Of a stretch of DNA of 64,000 nt, positions 9,564-18,432 are shown piece by piece. Numbering within the stretch: position 1 is the first letter of the stretch; every line of letters starts with the position of its first letter. A model generated the notes under the pieces. The model made no database searches. It saw nothing but the letters and a program-made list of their open reading frames with translations, and was not told the DNA's origin. The DNA lies in the NCBI RefSeq assembly GCF_001553345.1, contig NZ_KQ960771.1, positions 366,659 through 430,658 on the forward strand. The letters are read 5' to 3'. The DNA comes from Veillonella sp. DNF00869 (GTDB lineage: Bacteria; Bacillota; Negativicutes; Veillonellales; Veillonellaceae). A program made the position numbers and the translations under genes.

Positions 9564-10334
9564 ATGGTAGGTCGTATTCATTCCATTGAGACTATGGGAA
9601 CTGTGGATGGTCCGGGCATGCGATTTGTCCTCTTTCTTCAAGGTTGCCCATTGCGATGTGCCTATTGCCATAACCCAGATACTTGGGATCCCTCTACGTA
9701 TGCCCAAGAAATGACGGTGGCAGATGTGTGGACACAATTTGAAAGGAATCGAGACTTTTATATCACTGGAGGCATTACTGTCACTGGTGGCGAAGCATTG
9801 TTGCAACTCCCTTTTATTATCGAACTCTTTACTTTCTTTCACGGAAAGGGAATTCATACTTGTCTAGATACAAGCGGGATTTGCTACACACAGGAACAGG
9901 CTAGAGAGTACAAACTGCTTCTTGACGTAACGGATTTAGTCATTCTTGATGTGAAAGAGATCGATTCCTCTATACACGAAACACTAACCGGCAAACCTAA
10001 TGATGCGGTCCTAGAGTTCGCTCAATTTGTAGACGCTCATGGAACAGATTTTTGGGTGCGCCACGTGGTAGTCCCAACCATCACAGATAATCGCGATCGC
10101 TGGTATCGGCTTGGTTTCTTTCTAGGTGCCTTCAAACATTTGAAAGCCGTAGATTGCTTACCTTACCACGTCATGGGGGTTAATAAATATGAAAGTCTTG
10201 GCATTTCCTATCGCTTAGATGGAATACCGCCCCTCTCAAAAGCTGACGCACAGCGTGCACTCCGCGTTGTCCTTTCTGGAATACGCGACTACCGCCGAGG
10301 TTTATGGTGTCCTCTTAAAACACCAGAAAGTTAA
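9564..10334 (+). CDS. pflA: Pyruvate formate-lyase activating enzyme (radical SAM)
   Basis: A 256-residue radical SAM enzyme that abstracts a hydrogen from the PFL glycine using SAM and a [4Fe-4S] cluster. The cluster motif CxxxCxxC appears in GCPLRCAYCHNPDTW near residues 28-42, the GG segment ITGGITVTGGEALLQ follows, and VRHVVVPTITD is the usual later strand. It begins six bases after the glycyl-radical gene with no clear ribosome site (TAATACACTATG), so translation probably depends on coupling. The three genes form one unit closed by the terminator at 10365-10400. Confidence 0.95.
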   Translation: MVGRIHSIETMGTVDGPGMRFVLFLQGCPLRCAYCHNPDTWDPSTYAQEMTVADVWTQFERNRDFYITGGITVTGGEALLQLPFIIELFTFFHGKGIHTCLDTSGICYTQEQAREYKLLLDVTDLVILDVKEIDSSIHETLTGKPNDAVLEFAQFVDAHGTDFWVRHVVVPTITDNRDRWYRLGFFLGAFKHLKAVDCLPYHVMGVNKYESLGISYRLDGIPPLSKADAQRALRVVLSGIRDYRRGLWCPLKTPES

Positions 10335-10364
10335 ACTCATAATAATACTTTCCTGATCTTTCAT

Positions 10365-10400
10365 AAAAGCGCACTATCCTTCGTGGACGGTGCGCTTTTT
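10365..10400 (+). terminator. Intrinsic terminator after pflA
   Basis: The stem AAAGCGCAC / GTGCGCTTT with a short loop is followed by TTTTT-C-TG. It is a strong GC-rich hairpin with a U-tract, 30 nt after the pflA stop. Confidence 0.88.
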
Positions 10401-10437
10401 CTGTTTATATATTGACATTCATTTCTTATGGATACCT

Positions 10438-10466
10438 TTTACATATTAGATGTTTAGTTGTATAAT
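10438..10466 (+). promoter_or_regulatory. Predicted sigma-70 promoter of gltS
   Basis: TTTACA (10438-10443), 17 bp, TATAAT (10461-10466). This predicts a start near 10473 and a leader of about 100 nt before gltS. Confidence 0.65.
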
Positions 10467-10492
10467 AGGAGGGTATTATTTCAGACTATCTC

Positions 10493-10549
10493 ACTATGAT
10501 TTTGGTGTAAGTGAATCCTATGTGCACTACTGCACCATCATAGTCTTTT
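10493..10549 (+). promoter_or_regulatory. Leader hairpin with U-tract ahead of gltS (possible attenuator)
   Basis: In the gltS leader the arms ACTATGAT and ATCATAGT, with a further GGTG/CACC block, form a long hairpin followed by CTTTTG. A nested GTGCAC/GCAC mini-hairpin lies near its apex. The arrangement promoter, hairpin, U-rich stretch, then AGGAGG and ATG suggests attenuation, but I recognise no known riboswitch core. Confidence 0.4.
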
Positions 10550-10573
10550 GTACCTAAAGTTAGGAGGCATTTC

Positions 10574-11755
10574 ATGGCATCGTCATACATGCTACAATTA
10601 CATCTTGGCGCCGTAGAAACGGTCATACTCTCACTGTTTTCCTTCTTACTGGGAACCTTTATGCACAAGCACATTAACATCTTGCATCGTTGGGCTATCC
10701 CAGTGCCTGCTATTGGTGGTTTAACTGTAGCAATAATTGTATTTCTACTACAAATTTCTGGTCTTATACTCATTACTCTGGACAAGGCTGTTCTCGTTCC
10801 TGCTATGGTGGCATTCTTCGCCACTATGGGGCTAGTAGCGCCCGTGCAAATATGTACATCTTCGTTAAAAGCAATCCCTCGCTACTGGGGCATGAGTACT
10901 TTGCTTGTGATTATGCAAATCAGCATTGGCTTAGGACTAGCTAGTCTATTTGGATTAGACAAACACTATGCCATTTTATTAGGCTCTTTATCTCTTGAAA
11001 GTAGCTACAACTTTGTGTCCGCCTTAGGTCACGACTTAGGGAATGCCTTAAATGGTGAAACTGTAGCACATGGTATCATTGCGTTCACTACCATTATTGG
11101 TGTGTTCATCGGCGGTCCTATGGGACAATATTTAATCGAAAAGTTCAATCGCTATGAAACAGCTCCACCGCCACCAGATTCACCAGCACCGACACCGATT
11201 GGGATTATTGTCAACTTATTGTTGGTTCTTATCTGTGTCAGCATCGGCATCGGCGGTTCTCACTATTTATTAGATACCTTTGGTTTACACATTCCTACGT
11301 TCATCGTATCCATGTTATTGGCCATTGCTATCCGTAATGGTGGCGATGCGATGGGGCAAACATTCATCAATTCTAAAGCTATTGCCTTATTTAGTCAAAT
11401 TAGTATTACCATCTTCTTAACTACTGTGTTCATGAGCGTACCTGTGATCGCATTACGTGCGCTTACAGGGCCAATGCTTGTAATTCTTGTGGTACAAGTC
11501 ATTGCGATTATTCTATTTACACGGTTCATCGTATTTCCTGTGCTGTGTAAAGATTATGACGGCGTTGTCATCGGTGCTGCACTCCTTGGCCACGGCTTAG
11601 GTATCACACCAAACACGGTGGCAACTATCGCTACCCTCGGTGGTCGCTACAGAAAATCTGTAAAAGCTTTCCTAGTTGTTCCAATTACAGCTACTGTATT
11701 AATCAATGTATTGGGTATACCTATCTTACATTGGATCATGCAGTTCTATTGGTAA
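10574..11755 (+). CDS. gltS: Sodium/glutamate symporter GltS
   Basis: A 393-residue inner-membrane carrier with about ten hydrophobic helices. The first cytoplasmic segment and helix (WAIPVPAIGGLTVAIIVF) match the GltS signature (IPxPVxGG), as do GLDKHYAILLGSLSLESS in the middle and GHGLGITPNTVATIATLGGRYRKS near the C-terminus, where the second inverted half holds the substrate site. It imports glutamate with sodium. It stands alone between two terminators with its own promoter and structured leader; TAGGAGG site. Related ESS-family carriers may take other dicarboxylic amino acids. Confidence 0.88.
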   Translation: MASSYMLQLHLGAVETVILSLFSFLLGTFMHKHINILHRWAIPVPAIGGLTVAIIVFLLQISGLILITLDKAVLVPAMVAFFATMGLVAPVQICTSSLKAIPRYWGMSTLLVIMQISIGLGLASLFGLDKHYAILLGSLSLESSYNFVSALGHDLGNALNGETVAHGIIAFTTIIGVFIGGPMGQYLIEKFNRYETAPPPPDSPAPTPIGIIVNLLLVLICVSIGIGGSHYLLDTFGLHIPTFIVSMLLAIAIRNGGDAMGQTFINSKAIALFSQISITIFLTTVFMSVPVIALRALTGPMLVILVVQVIAIILFTRFIVFPVLCKDYDGVVIGAALLGHGLGITPNTVATIATLGGRYRKSVKAFLVVPITATVLINVLGIPILHWIMQFYW

Positions 11756-11766
11756 ATATATAATAT

Positions 11767-11804
11767 AAAATCCCCAATCCATTCACTGGACTGGGGGTTT
11801 TTTT
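11767..11804. terminator. Bidirectional terminator between gltS and gntP
   Basis: The stem CCCCAATCCA / TGGACTGGGG has one G-U pair, A residues on the left and seven T residues on the right. It serves gltS on the plus strand and the converging gntP unit on the minus strand. Confidence 0.85.
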
Positions 11805-11805
11805 A

Positions 11806-13125
11806 TTATAAGAATAAATTAATGATTTCTACACCAATTAATCCACATACGGCAATCACTGTTTCTACCATACACCAAGAGCGTAATGTTTGTTTGACAG
11901 ATAATCCGAAAAACTCTTTAAATAACCAGAATCCTGGGTCATTTGGTGGGCTAAAGAATACAGAACCAGCACCTACTGCAATTACCATCAATTCAGGGCT
12001 TACACCTGTTAATGGAATTAACGGCGCCACAATGCCGCCAGCTGTCATAGCTGCCACTGTAGCAGAACCAACAGCAATACGAATCACCACAGCAATTAAC
12101 CAAGCTAATACTAATGGAGATACATTCACTTGCATCACTAATTCACCGATATAGGTACCCACACCGCTATCGATCAATACTTGTTTTAGTGCTCCACCAG
12201 CTCCTACAACAAATAGAATCATAGCTACTGTTAATATCGCTTTTTCAGAAGTAGCCATAATATCTTTCATAGATTTGCCACGAGCGAAGCCAAACGTATA
12301 GAAAGCAATAATAATAGAAATTGTCAACGCTACAGAAGGATCACCAATGAAGTTAAGAATGACCATAATGGTAGATGTTTTTGGTAGATTCATCATTTTA
12401 CCAATAGCTGTAGCGGCCATCAAGATAACTGGTACTAATGCTGTAAAGATAGATACTCCAAAGGATGGCATTTCCTCTTCTGTAAATACCTTATCATTAT
12501 GAAGGCCTTCAGGGATATCTGTTTTGATATCTTTCACAGTATTATACAATAATGGACCTGCCAAAATAACTGTAGGAATACCGATTAAAATACCATACAC
12601 CAATGTTAATCCAATGTCTGCATTAAATAATACAGAAATCGCTGTAGGACCTGGATGTGGAGGCAAGAAACCATGTGTCACAGATAAGGCTGCTACCATT
12701 GGCATACCTACTTCTAACAATGGAATATCCGCAGATTTAGCAATGGTAAAGATCAAAGGAATCAATAAGACGAAACCAATTTCATAGAATAAAGCAATAC
12801 CTACAATAAATCCAGTTAAACATACAGCCCATCTTACATTATTACGACCAAACATGTTGATCAATGTAGTTGCAATACGTTGCGCTCCACCGCTATCGGC
12901 CATCAATTTACCTAAAATAGCGCCAAAGCCTACTACGATTGTTAAACCACCTAAGGTAGCTCCTAAGCCTTTTTGGATGGTTGGGAAAATTTTGTCAAGC
13001 GGCAATCCTTCTCCAAAGGCTAATAATACACAGACCAATAGCAATGATAAAAAGCTATTCATCTTTACTTTTACGATTAGGAAAAATAGTAAAATAATTC
13101 CTAATGCAAGAATAACTAATGGCAT
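11806..13125 (-). CDS. gntP: Gluconate:H+ symporter, GntP family
   Basis: A 439-residue membrane protein with 12 or more hydrophobic segments. It begins LVILALGIILLFFLIVKVKMNSF and has the GntP patterns TLGGLTIVVGFGAILGKLMADSGG near residue 60, HGFLPPHPGP near 155 and PPNDPGFWLF near 395. The family carries gluconate or related hydroxy acids with protons. It lies 18 bp after a gluconokinase-type gene, which supports gluconate as substrate. Close paralogues transport D-serine or other aldonates, so the substrate is context-based. Confidence 0.88.
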   Translation of the reverse strand: MPLVILALGIILLFFLIVKVKMNSFLSLLLVCVLLAFGEGLPLDKIFPTIQKGLGATLGGLTIVVGFGAILGKLMADSGGAQRIATTLINMFGRNNVRWAVCLTGFIVGIALFYEIGFVLLIPLIFTIAKSADIPLLEVGMPMVAALSVTHGFLPPHPGPTAISVLFNADIGLTLVYGILIGIPTVILAGPLLYNTVKDIKTDIPEGLHNDKVFTEEEMPSFGVSIFTALVPVILMAATAIGKMMNLPKTSTIMVILNFIGDPSVALTISIIIAFYTFGFARGKSMKDIMATSEKAILTVAMILFVVGAGGALKQVLIDSGVGTYIGELVMQVNVSPLVLAWLIAVVIRIAVGSATVAAMTAGGIVAPLIPLTGVSPELMVIAVGAGSVFFSPPNDPGFWLFKEFFGLSVKQTLRSWCMVETVIAVCGLIGVEIINLFL

Positions 13126-13143
13126 TTCTAGTCTCCTTTCTAA

Positions 13144-14697
13144 TTACAAACGACTAAATGGATGTTCCTTTTGGAACTGAACAAGACGTGCCAAATCGTC
13201 TTTCATATGAGTATACAAACTTTCATAAATAGAGAAAAGTTCTTCATATACGGCTTGATGTTGCTCCTTAGGGTGATAAATACATTCAGGCTGTACTAGC
13301 TCTGCTGTATCCTTAATATCTGATAAAGTTCCATCAGAAATAAACCCTAACACAGCGGCGCCAAAGGAGGCACCTTCACTATTATTTGGCAATGTGATAT
13401 GTTCACCGAATATATCACTCATAATTTGTACCCATAATTCAGATTTAGTGAAAGAACCACTAATGCGGATATCTTTTACCTCTTCAAACTCACGTAATGC
13501 ATCAAGAACAAACCGTAAGCTATAACAAATCCCTTCCATTGTGGCGCGAATCATGTAAGAGCGACTATGATTTAAGGATAAACCTACGAAAGCACCACGC
13601 AGATCAGAGTTCCAATAAGGAGCTCGTTCACCAGTAAAGTATGGCATTAATAACAAGCCACCAGATCCAGCCGGTACATGTCTTGCTTTCATGGTCATTA
13701 AATCATAAGGATCCACCGATAATTGTTCCATTTGGGAGCCATGATAATGCAGGATACGATCTCGCATCCAGCGCAAAATCATACCACCATTGTTAATAGC
13801 TCCACCAGCCACCCACATGGTATCTGTTAAATTATAGCACCAAGTACGACCTTTTGGATCCATTTGCGGCTTTTCTGTAAGCATGCGTATAGCCCCAGAT
13901 GTACCTATAGTAGCACTTAACTGCCCTTTAGATACAGCGCCAATACCAACATTCACCAGTACTCCATCAGTAGCACCGATGACAACCGGTGTATTCACAG
14001 GTAAACCTAAACGCTCTGCTACGCCTGCTACTAACTTACCACTATACGTAGTAGATACTACCTTAGGTAGTTGTTCTTCTTGAATTCCTACATAGTCTAA
14101 AATCTCAGAATCCCAAGTTTCTGTAAAAGCATTAAATAAACCAGAACTAGATGCCACTGATTTATCTGTTACCCATTCTCCTGTCATCAAACGGAACATG
14201 TAATCTTTAATAGATCCAATATGCGCCATACGAGCAAAGATTTCAGGTTGATTTTCTTTGACCCATATGATTTTTGCCAATGGATAGGATGCATGTAGCG
14301 GACAGCCTGTTCTATAGTAGAATTGTTTACACGTTTCGTCTTGTTCCATACGGTGTACAGTGTTGGAACTTCTGCTATCTGCCCAAGTAATCATATTCCC
14401 TAATAAATCAAAATGTTCATCTTGAGGAATAAAACTATGCATCACTGAGCTTAAAGCAATCCCGGATATAGTGACTAGTTTATATTGTAAATCTTTTACA
14501 ACTCCAGCAATGACTTCTTCTGCCGCATCATATATTTGTTGAGGATTCTGCTCTGCTCGATCATATTGTGGTGTTTCTAATGGATAAAAAGCATCTCGTA
14601 CAGCTACAGATTTACCTTGTGCTGTATATGCCATAGCACGCACGCCTGTAGTTCCCACATCAACGCCTATCCATACTGCTTCTCTAACTTCTGACAT
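13144..14697 (-). CDS. gntK: Gluconokinase, FGGY carbohydrate kinase family
   Basis: A 517-residue kinase of the FGGY fold. The N-terminal phosphate motif GVDVGTTGVRAMAY is at residues about 12-25, ITWADSRS follows near 107, and the C-terminal domain has GGAINNGGMILRWM and ISGSFTKSELWVQI. The length and the adjacent GntP carrier indicate phosphorylation of gluconate to 6-phosphogluconate. This is the FGGY type, unrelated to the short P-loop gluconokinase of E. coli. It starts 12 bp after the polC stop with GGAGGT just before the ATG, so it may be read from the replication operon upstream. Confidence 0.87.
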   Translation of the reverse strand: MSEVREAVWIGVDVGTTGVRAMAYTAQGKSVAVRDAFYPLETPQYDRAEQNPQQIYDAAEEVIAGVVKDLQYKLVTISGIALSSVMHSFIPQDEHFDLLGNMITWADSRSSNTVHRMEQDETCKQFYYRTGCPLHASYPLAKIIWVKENQPEIFARMAHIGSIKDYMFRLMTGEWVTDKSVASSSGLFNAFTETWDSEILDYVGIQEEQLPKVVSTTYSGKLVAGVAERLGLPVNTPVVIGATDGVLVNVGIGAVSKGQLSATIGTSGAIRMLTEKPQMDPKGRTWCYNLTDTMWVAGGAINNGGMILRWMRDRILHYHGSQMEQLSVDPYDLMTMKARHVPAGSGGLLLMPYFTGERAPYWNSDLRGAFVGLSLNHSRSYMIRATMEGICYSLRFVLDALREFEEVKDIRISGSFTKSELWVQIMSDIFGEHITLPNNSEGASFGAAVLGFISDGTLSDIKDTAELVQPECIYHPKEQHQAVYEELFSIYESLYTHMKDDLARLVQFQKEHPFSRL

Positions 14698-14709
14698 ATA
14701 TACCTCCTA

Positions 14710-17700
14710 TCATCCAAATAAACTCATTTGCTCATCTTCTGGTAAGTCGCCTAAACAACCTAATTCCACCATGCGATTGGCAATGGTTTGAGACATTTTT
14801 GTACGTCTCCGCAAATCTTTAATCGATAAGAACTCTGCTTGCTCTCGTTCTTCTACGATGGCATCTGCTACCTTTTCGCCTAAACTAGTAACAGCTACAA
14901 ATGGCGGTAATAAAGAGGTTTCATCTTTAATCATAAACCGTCTTGCTTGAGATTTGTATAACTCTACATTGGCAAATGAGTACCCTCGCTGTTTCATTTC
15001 CAAGGATACCTCTAAGGCAGACATTAAATCTTTTTCCTTTGGTGATGCTTCATACTTCGCAGCTAATGCTTTCAAACGTTTAAACTCTTGCTGCTGCTCT
15101 TCCAAGGAGCCCATCATAATTTTCAAGTCAAAGGCTTTTGCTCGAATAGAAAAATACGATGCATAGAATGCTAATGGATAATTAATCTTATACCACGCAA
15201 TGCGGAATGCCATCATAACATAAGCTACGGCATGGGCCCGTGGGAATAAATAGGAAATCTTTTTACAAGACCCAATAAACCACTCCGGCACTTGGGCTGC
15301 TCGCATTTGGTCTTCATAATCTGTTTGGGCAATCCCCTCTTTATTACGCTTTTCGATACCCTTCCCTTTACGCACATTTTCCATAACAGAAAAGGCTACA
15401 TTATCTGCTACACCGTGATTACGCAAAAAGTTCATAATATCATCACGGGTAGAGATAGCTTCATTCAATTTACATGTCCCTGTTTTAATCAAGGTCTGCG
15501 CATTATCTACCCATACATTTGTACCATGAGAGAAACCAGAGATCCGCACTAAGTCAGAAAAGGTTTGTGGTTTTGAATCTTCCAGCATAGCCCGTACAAA
15601 TCCAGTACCTGATTCAGGTACTGCCAAGGTAGCCACTTTATCCCCTTGTAATTGAGCCGGCGTCAAGCCTAATGCTTTCGTTGAGGAGAATAAACTCAAT
15701 GTGGCGGGGTCATCAAAAGGAATACTCGTAGATGGTATACCCGTCATATCTTCTAACATACGAATGATAGTAGGATCATCATGGCCCAGTATATCTAGTT
15801 TGGTCATACGACCTTCAATAGAATGATAGTCAAAGTGTGTGGTAATAATGCCACTTTCTTTTTTATTAGCTGGATATTGAACTGGTGTGAAATGATGTAC
15901 ATCCATATCTCGTGGGCAAACCATGATGCCTCCCGGATGCTGACCTGTGGTATTCTTTACTTTTGTAAAGCCTGTAGATAACTTTTCAATAAAACCTCGT
16001 CGTTTTTGTAAATCATTCACATCTGCATATTTGTAGGCATAGCCAATCGCCGTTTTATCCGCAATGGTACCGATGGTTCCAGCTCTAAATACATTGTCTC
16101 GTCCAAACAATTCTTCCGTGTATTTATGGGCACGGCCTTGGTAATCTCCAGAGAAGTTCAAATCAATATCTGGGACCTTATCCCCATGGAATCCCATAAA
16201 GATAGCGAAAGGAATATCGTGACCATTCGCGATGAGTGGCGTACCGCACTCAGGACAATTACGACGTGGCAAGTCAAAGCCCCCCGCATATTCCCCTTTT
16301 AAATAGAACTCACTCCATTTACACTGTGGACACACATAATGTGGCTCTAATGGATTTACCTCCGTAATATCCGCCATGGTGGCTACAAAGGAGGATCCTA
16401 CAGAACCACGAGAACCTACTAAGTATCCATCATCTAAAGATTTTTTTACTAGTTTATGGGCAATGTAGTACAACACACCGAAACCATTGCCGATAATACT
16501 CTTAAGTTCATAGTCCAATCGATCTTGCACTGTCTTTGGCAAGGGATCTCCATAGATAGACTTTGCTTTCGCATAGCACATATCTTCCAAGGCTTTATCA
16601 GCCCCTTCAATTTTTGGTGAATAGGTGCCATTAGGAATAGGTACAATATAATCAATACTTTGCTCTATGGCTCTCGTATTGGTCACTACCACTTTGTAGG
16701 CATTGTCTTCTCCTAAGTAAGCAAACTCCTCTAGCATTTCATCAGTGGTACGCATATGCTGATCTGCTTTGTCTTTTGCATCTTTCACACCGCTAGCGGT
16801 AAGCATGATTTCACGGTACATTTTGTCTTTAGGATCCATATAATGCACATTACCTGTAGCTACTACAGGCATTTGCAAGGTATCCCCTAAACCGACGATA
16901 CGACAATTAATCTCTTTTAAATCTTCCTCATTTTTTAACAAGCCTTCTTTTATAAAACTCTTGTAATTATCATGAGGTTGAATTTCTAAATAATCATAAA
17001 ATGTAGCAATTTCCTGCAATTCTTCATCGGTAGCACCGTGAACCATAGCTTGAATCAATTCTCCAGATTTACAAGCCGTTCCTATAAGAATCCCTTCACG
17101 ATGGTCTTCAATGACAGCTCTTGGCAATCTTGGGTACTCATCAAAATAATTCAAATGGCTAATAGAAATCATCTTGTACAGATTCCGTAAACCTACCATA
17201 TTTTTTGCAAACATAATAATATGATGTGGTGTCGATTGGTCCTCTTTTTCAATTAAATAGGCCTCTACACCATAGAGAATCTTCACGCCTTTTTCTAAGG
17301 AATAGGCCTGTGCCTCTGGAAATGCTTGTACCACCCCATGGTCAGTAATGGCTACCGCTGGGTGTCCCCAATCTTTCACACGATTCACAATATCTTTCAC
17401 TGCTACCAGCGCATTTTTCTCGGACATTTTTGTATGTAAGTGAAGTTCTACTCTGGCTTCCTCGTGAGTATCTGTGCGCTTAGCATTGTCCGTATCCTCC
17501 ACAGGGCGCACAGAATCCATGTTAAACACATAGTCTCGTACAAATTGCTCATCATAGATGACTTCCCCTTTGATTTGCACCTTCCCAACAGATTTTAAAA
17601 TTTTTAATAGCTTGGGTCCGTCTTCAGAAGGGCTAGTAAATCGTTTAATAGCCAAGCTATTGTGCTCGTCCACTAGATGACCAGTAATAATATACCGTTT

Positions 17701-18408
17701 TTTAGGCTCCTCACCTTTTTCACGTGCTTTTTGTACAGCCTTGCTGTCTTCCTTAGGTCGAATTTCTCGTATATCTAAACTGTGAAAGTGTCCCGATATG
17801 ACAACCTGTTCTCCAGTTCTTACAAAGAAATCATCTGTCCGATGCGTGTCTGCCTCATCGAAAACAGGTCCTAATAACATCCCATCTTCAGTGGTTAGCT
17901 TCCGTCTGCGCATAGAATATGAAGAATTATTAGTCACAGTTAAAGTCGGAGTATTAGGGCGATCTATGACCACTGGCGCATCGTACAAATCATCATAATC
18001 CGACGAAGTTTTTATGGTACCATCACGACTCACATAGAGTTCCATTTCATCGAATCGATTCTCTTCATCCATATCCCAATAGATATCGTAATCTGCTACT
18101 TCATTAGCCTGTTGTAAAAAAAGATACTCTGCATCTTCCAGAGGGCTATTTCCTAAATCATCTCCAACGACTTGCTCTACGTTTACATTAGGCATACGAG
18201 TGAGAATGATTTGGTTCATGAAATCCCCAGTATCTATCACTTCGTAGGTACACCCAATAGCATGACAAATCTCTTCTATGCGTTGTTGCACCACGGGATC
18301 TAATGTGCCCTTAGCGGGAGAGCCAAATATATGCAATTTTCCATCTTTTAAGTAAAAGTAAAAATCTGTTTTAGATTCTCCTCTTCGTACTAAATGATAG
18401 TATTTCAT
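14710..18408 (-). CDS. polC: DNA polymerase III alpha subunit, PolC type, lacking the exonuclease domain
   Basis: A 1232-residue replicase. Order: N-terminal domain, OB fold (about 185-300), PHP domain (about 318-560), Zn-finger CPQCKWSEF...CPECGTP, catalytic palm with Asp pair in VPDIDLNFSGDYQ, TTGQHPGGIMV, LDILGHDDPTIIRMLEDM, and the clamp-binding peptide QMSLF at the extreme C-terminus. These are PolC, not DnaE, hallmarks. PolC enzymes are usually near 1440 residues because a DEDD 3'-5' exonuclease is inserted in the PHP domain. Here GVEAYLIEKEDQSTPHHIIMF runs straight on with no insert. PHP residues H323, H325, D356 and E382 are present, but the Asp expected after MS is Asn332. Confidence 0.93.
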   Translation of the reverse strand: MKYYHLVRRGESKTDFYFYLKDGKLHIFGSPAKGTLDPVVQQRIEEICHAIGCTYEVIDTGDFMNQIILTRMPNVNVEQVVGDDLGNSPLEDAEYLFLQQANEVADYDIYWDMDEENRFDEMELYVSRDGTIKTSSDYDDLYDAPVVIDRPNTPTLTVTNNSSYSMRRRKLTTEDGMLLGPVFDEADTHRTDDFFVRTGEQVVISGHFHSLDIREIRPKEDSKAVQKAREKGEEPKKRYIITGHLVDEHNSLAIKRFTSPSEDGPKLLKILKSVGKVQIKGEVIYDEQFVRDYVFNMDSVRPVEDTDNAKRTDTHEEARVELHLHTKMSEKNALVAVKDIVNRVKDWGHPAVAITDHGVVQAFPEAQAYSLEKGVKILYGVEAYLIEKEDQSTPHHIIMFAKNMVGLRNLYKMISISHLNYFDEYPRLPRAVIEDHREGILIGTACKSGELIQAMVHGATDEELQEIATFYDYLEIQPHDNYKSFIKEGLLKNEEDLKEINCRIVGLGDTLQMPVVATGNVHYMDPKDKMYREIMLTASGVKDAKDKADQHMRTTDEMLEEFAYLGEDNAYKVVVTNTRAIEQSIDYIVPIPNGTYSPKIEGADKALEDMCYAKAKSIYGDPLPKTVQDRLDYELKSIIGNGFGVLYYIAHKLVKKSLDDGYLVGSRGSVGSSFVATMADITEVNPLEPHYVCPQCKWSEFYLKGEYAGGFDLPRRNCPECGTPLIANGHDIPFAIFMGFHGDKVPDIDLNFSGDYQGRAHKYTEELFGRDNVFRAGTIGTIADKTAIGYAYKYADVNDLQKRRGFIEKLSTGFTKVKNTTGQHPGGIMVCPRDMDVHHFTPVQYPANKKESGIITTHFDYHSIEGRMTKLDILGHDDPTIIRMLEDMTGIPSTSIPFDDPATLSLFSSTKALGLTPAQLQGDKVATLAVPESGTGFVRAMLEDSKPQTFSDLVRISGFSHGTNVWVDNAQTLIKTGTCKLNEAISTRDDIMNFLRNHGVADNVAFSVMENVRKGKGIEKRNKEGIAQTDYEDQMRAAQVPEWFIGSCKKISYLFPRAHAVAYVMMAFRIAWYKINYPLAFYASYFSIRAKAFDLKIMMGSLEEQQQEFKRLKALAAKYEASPKEKDLMSALEVSLEMKQRGYSFANVELYKSQARRFMIKDETSLLPPFVAVTSLGEKVADAIVEEREQAEFLSIKDLRRRTKMSQTIANRMVELGCLGDLPEDEQMSLFG

Positions 18409-18432
18409 CGTACTACTCCCTTATTGATTCAA

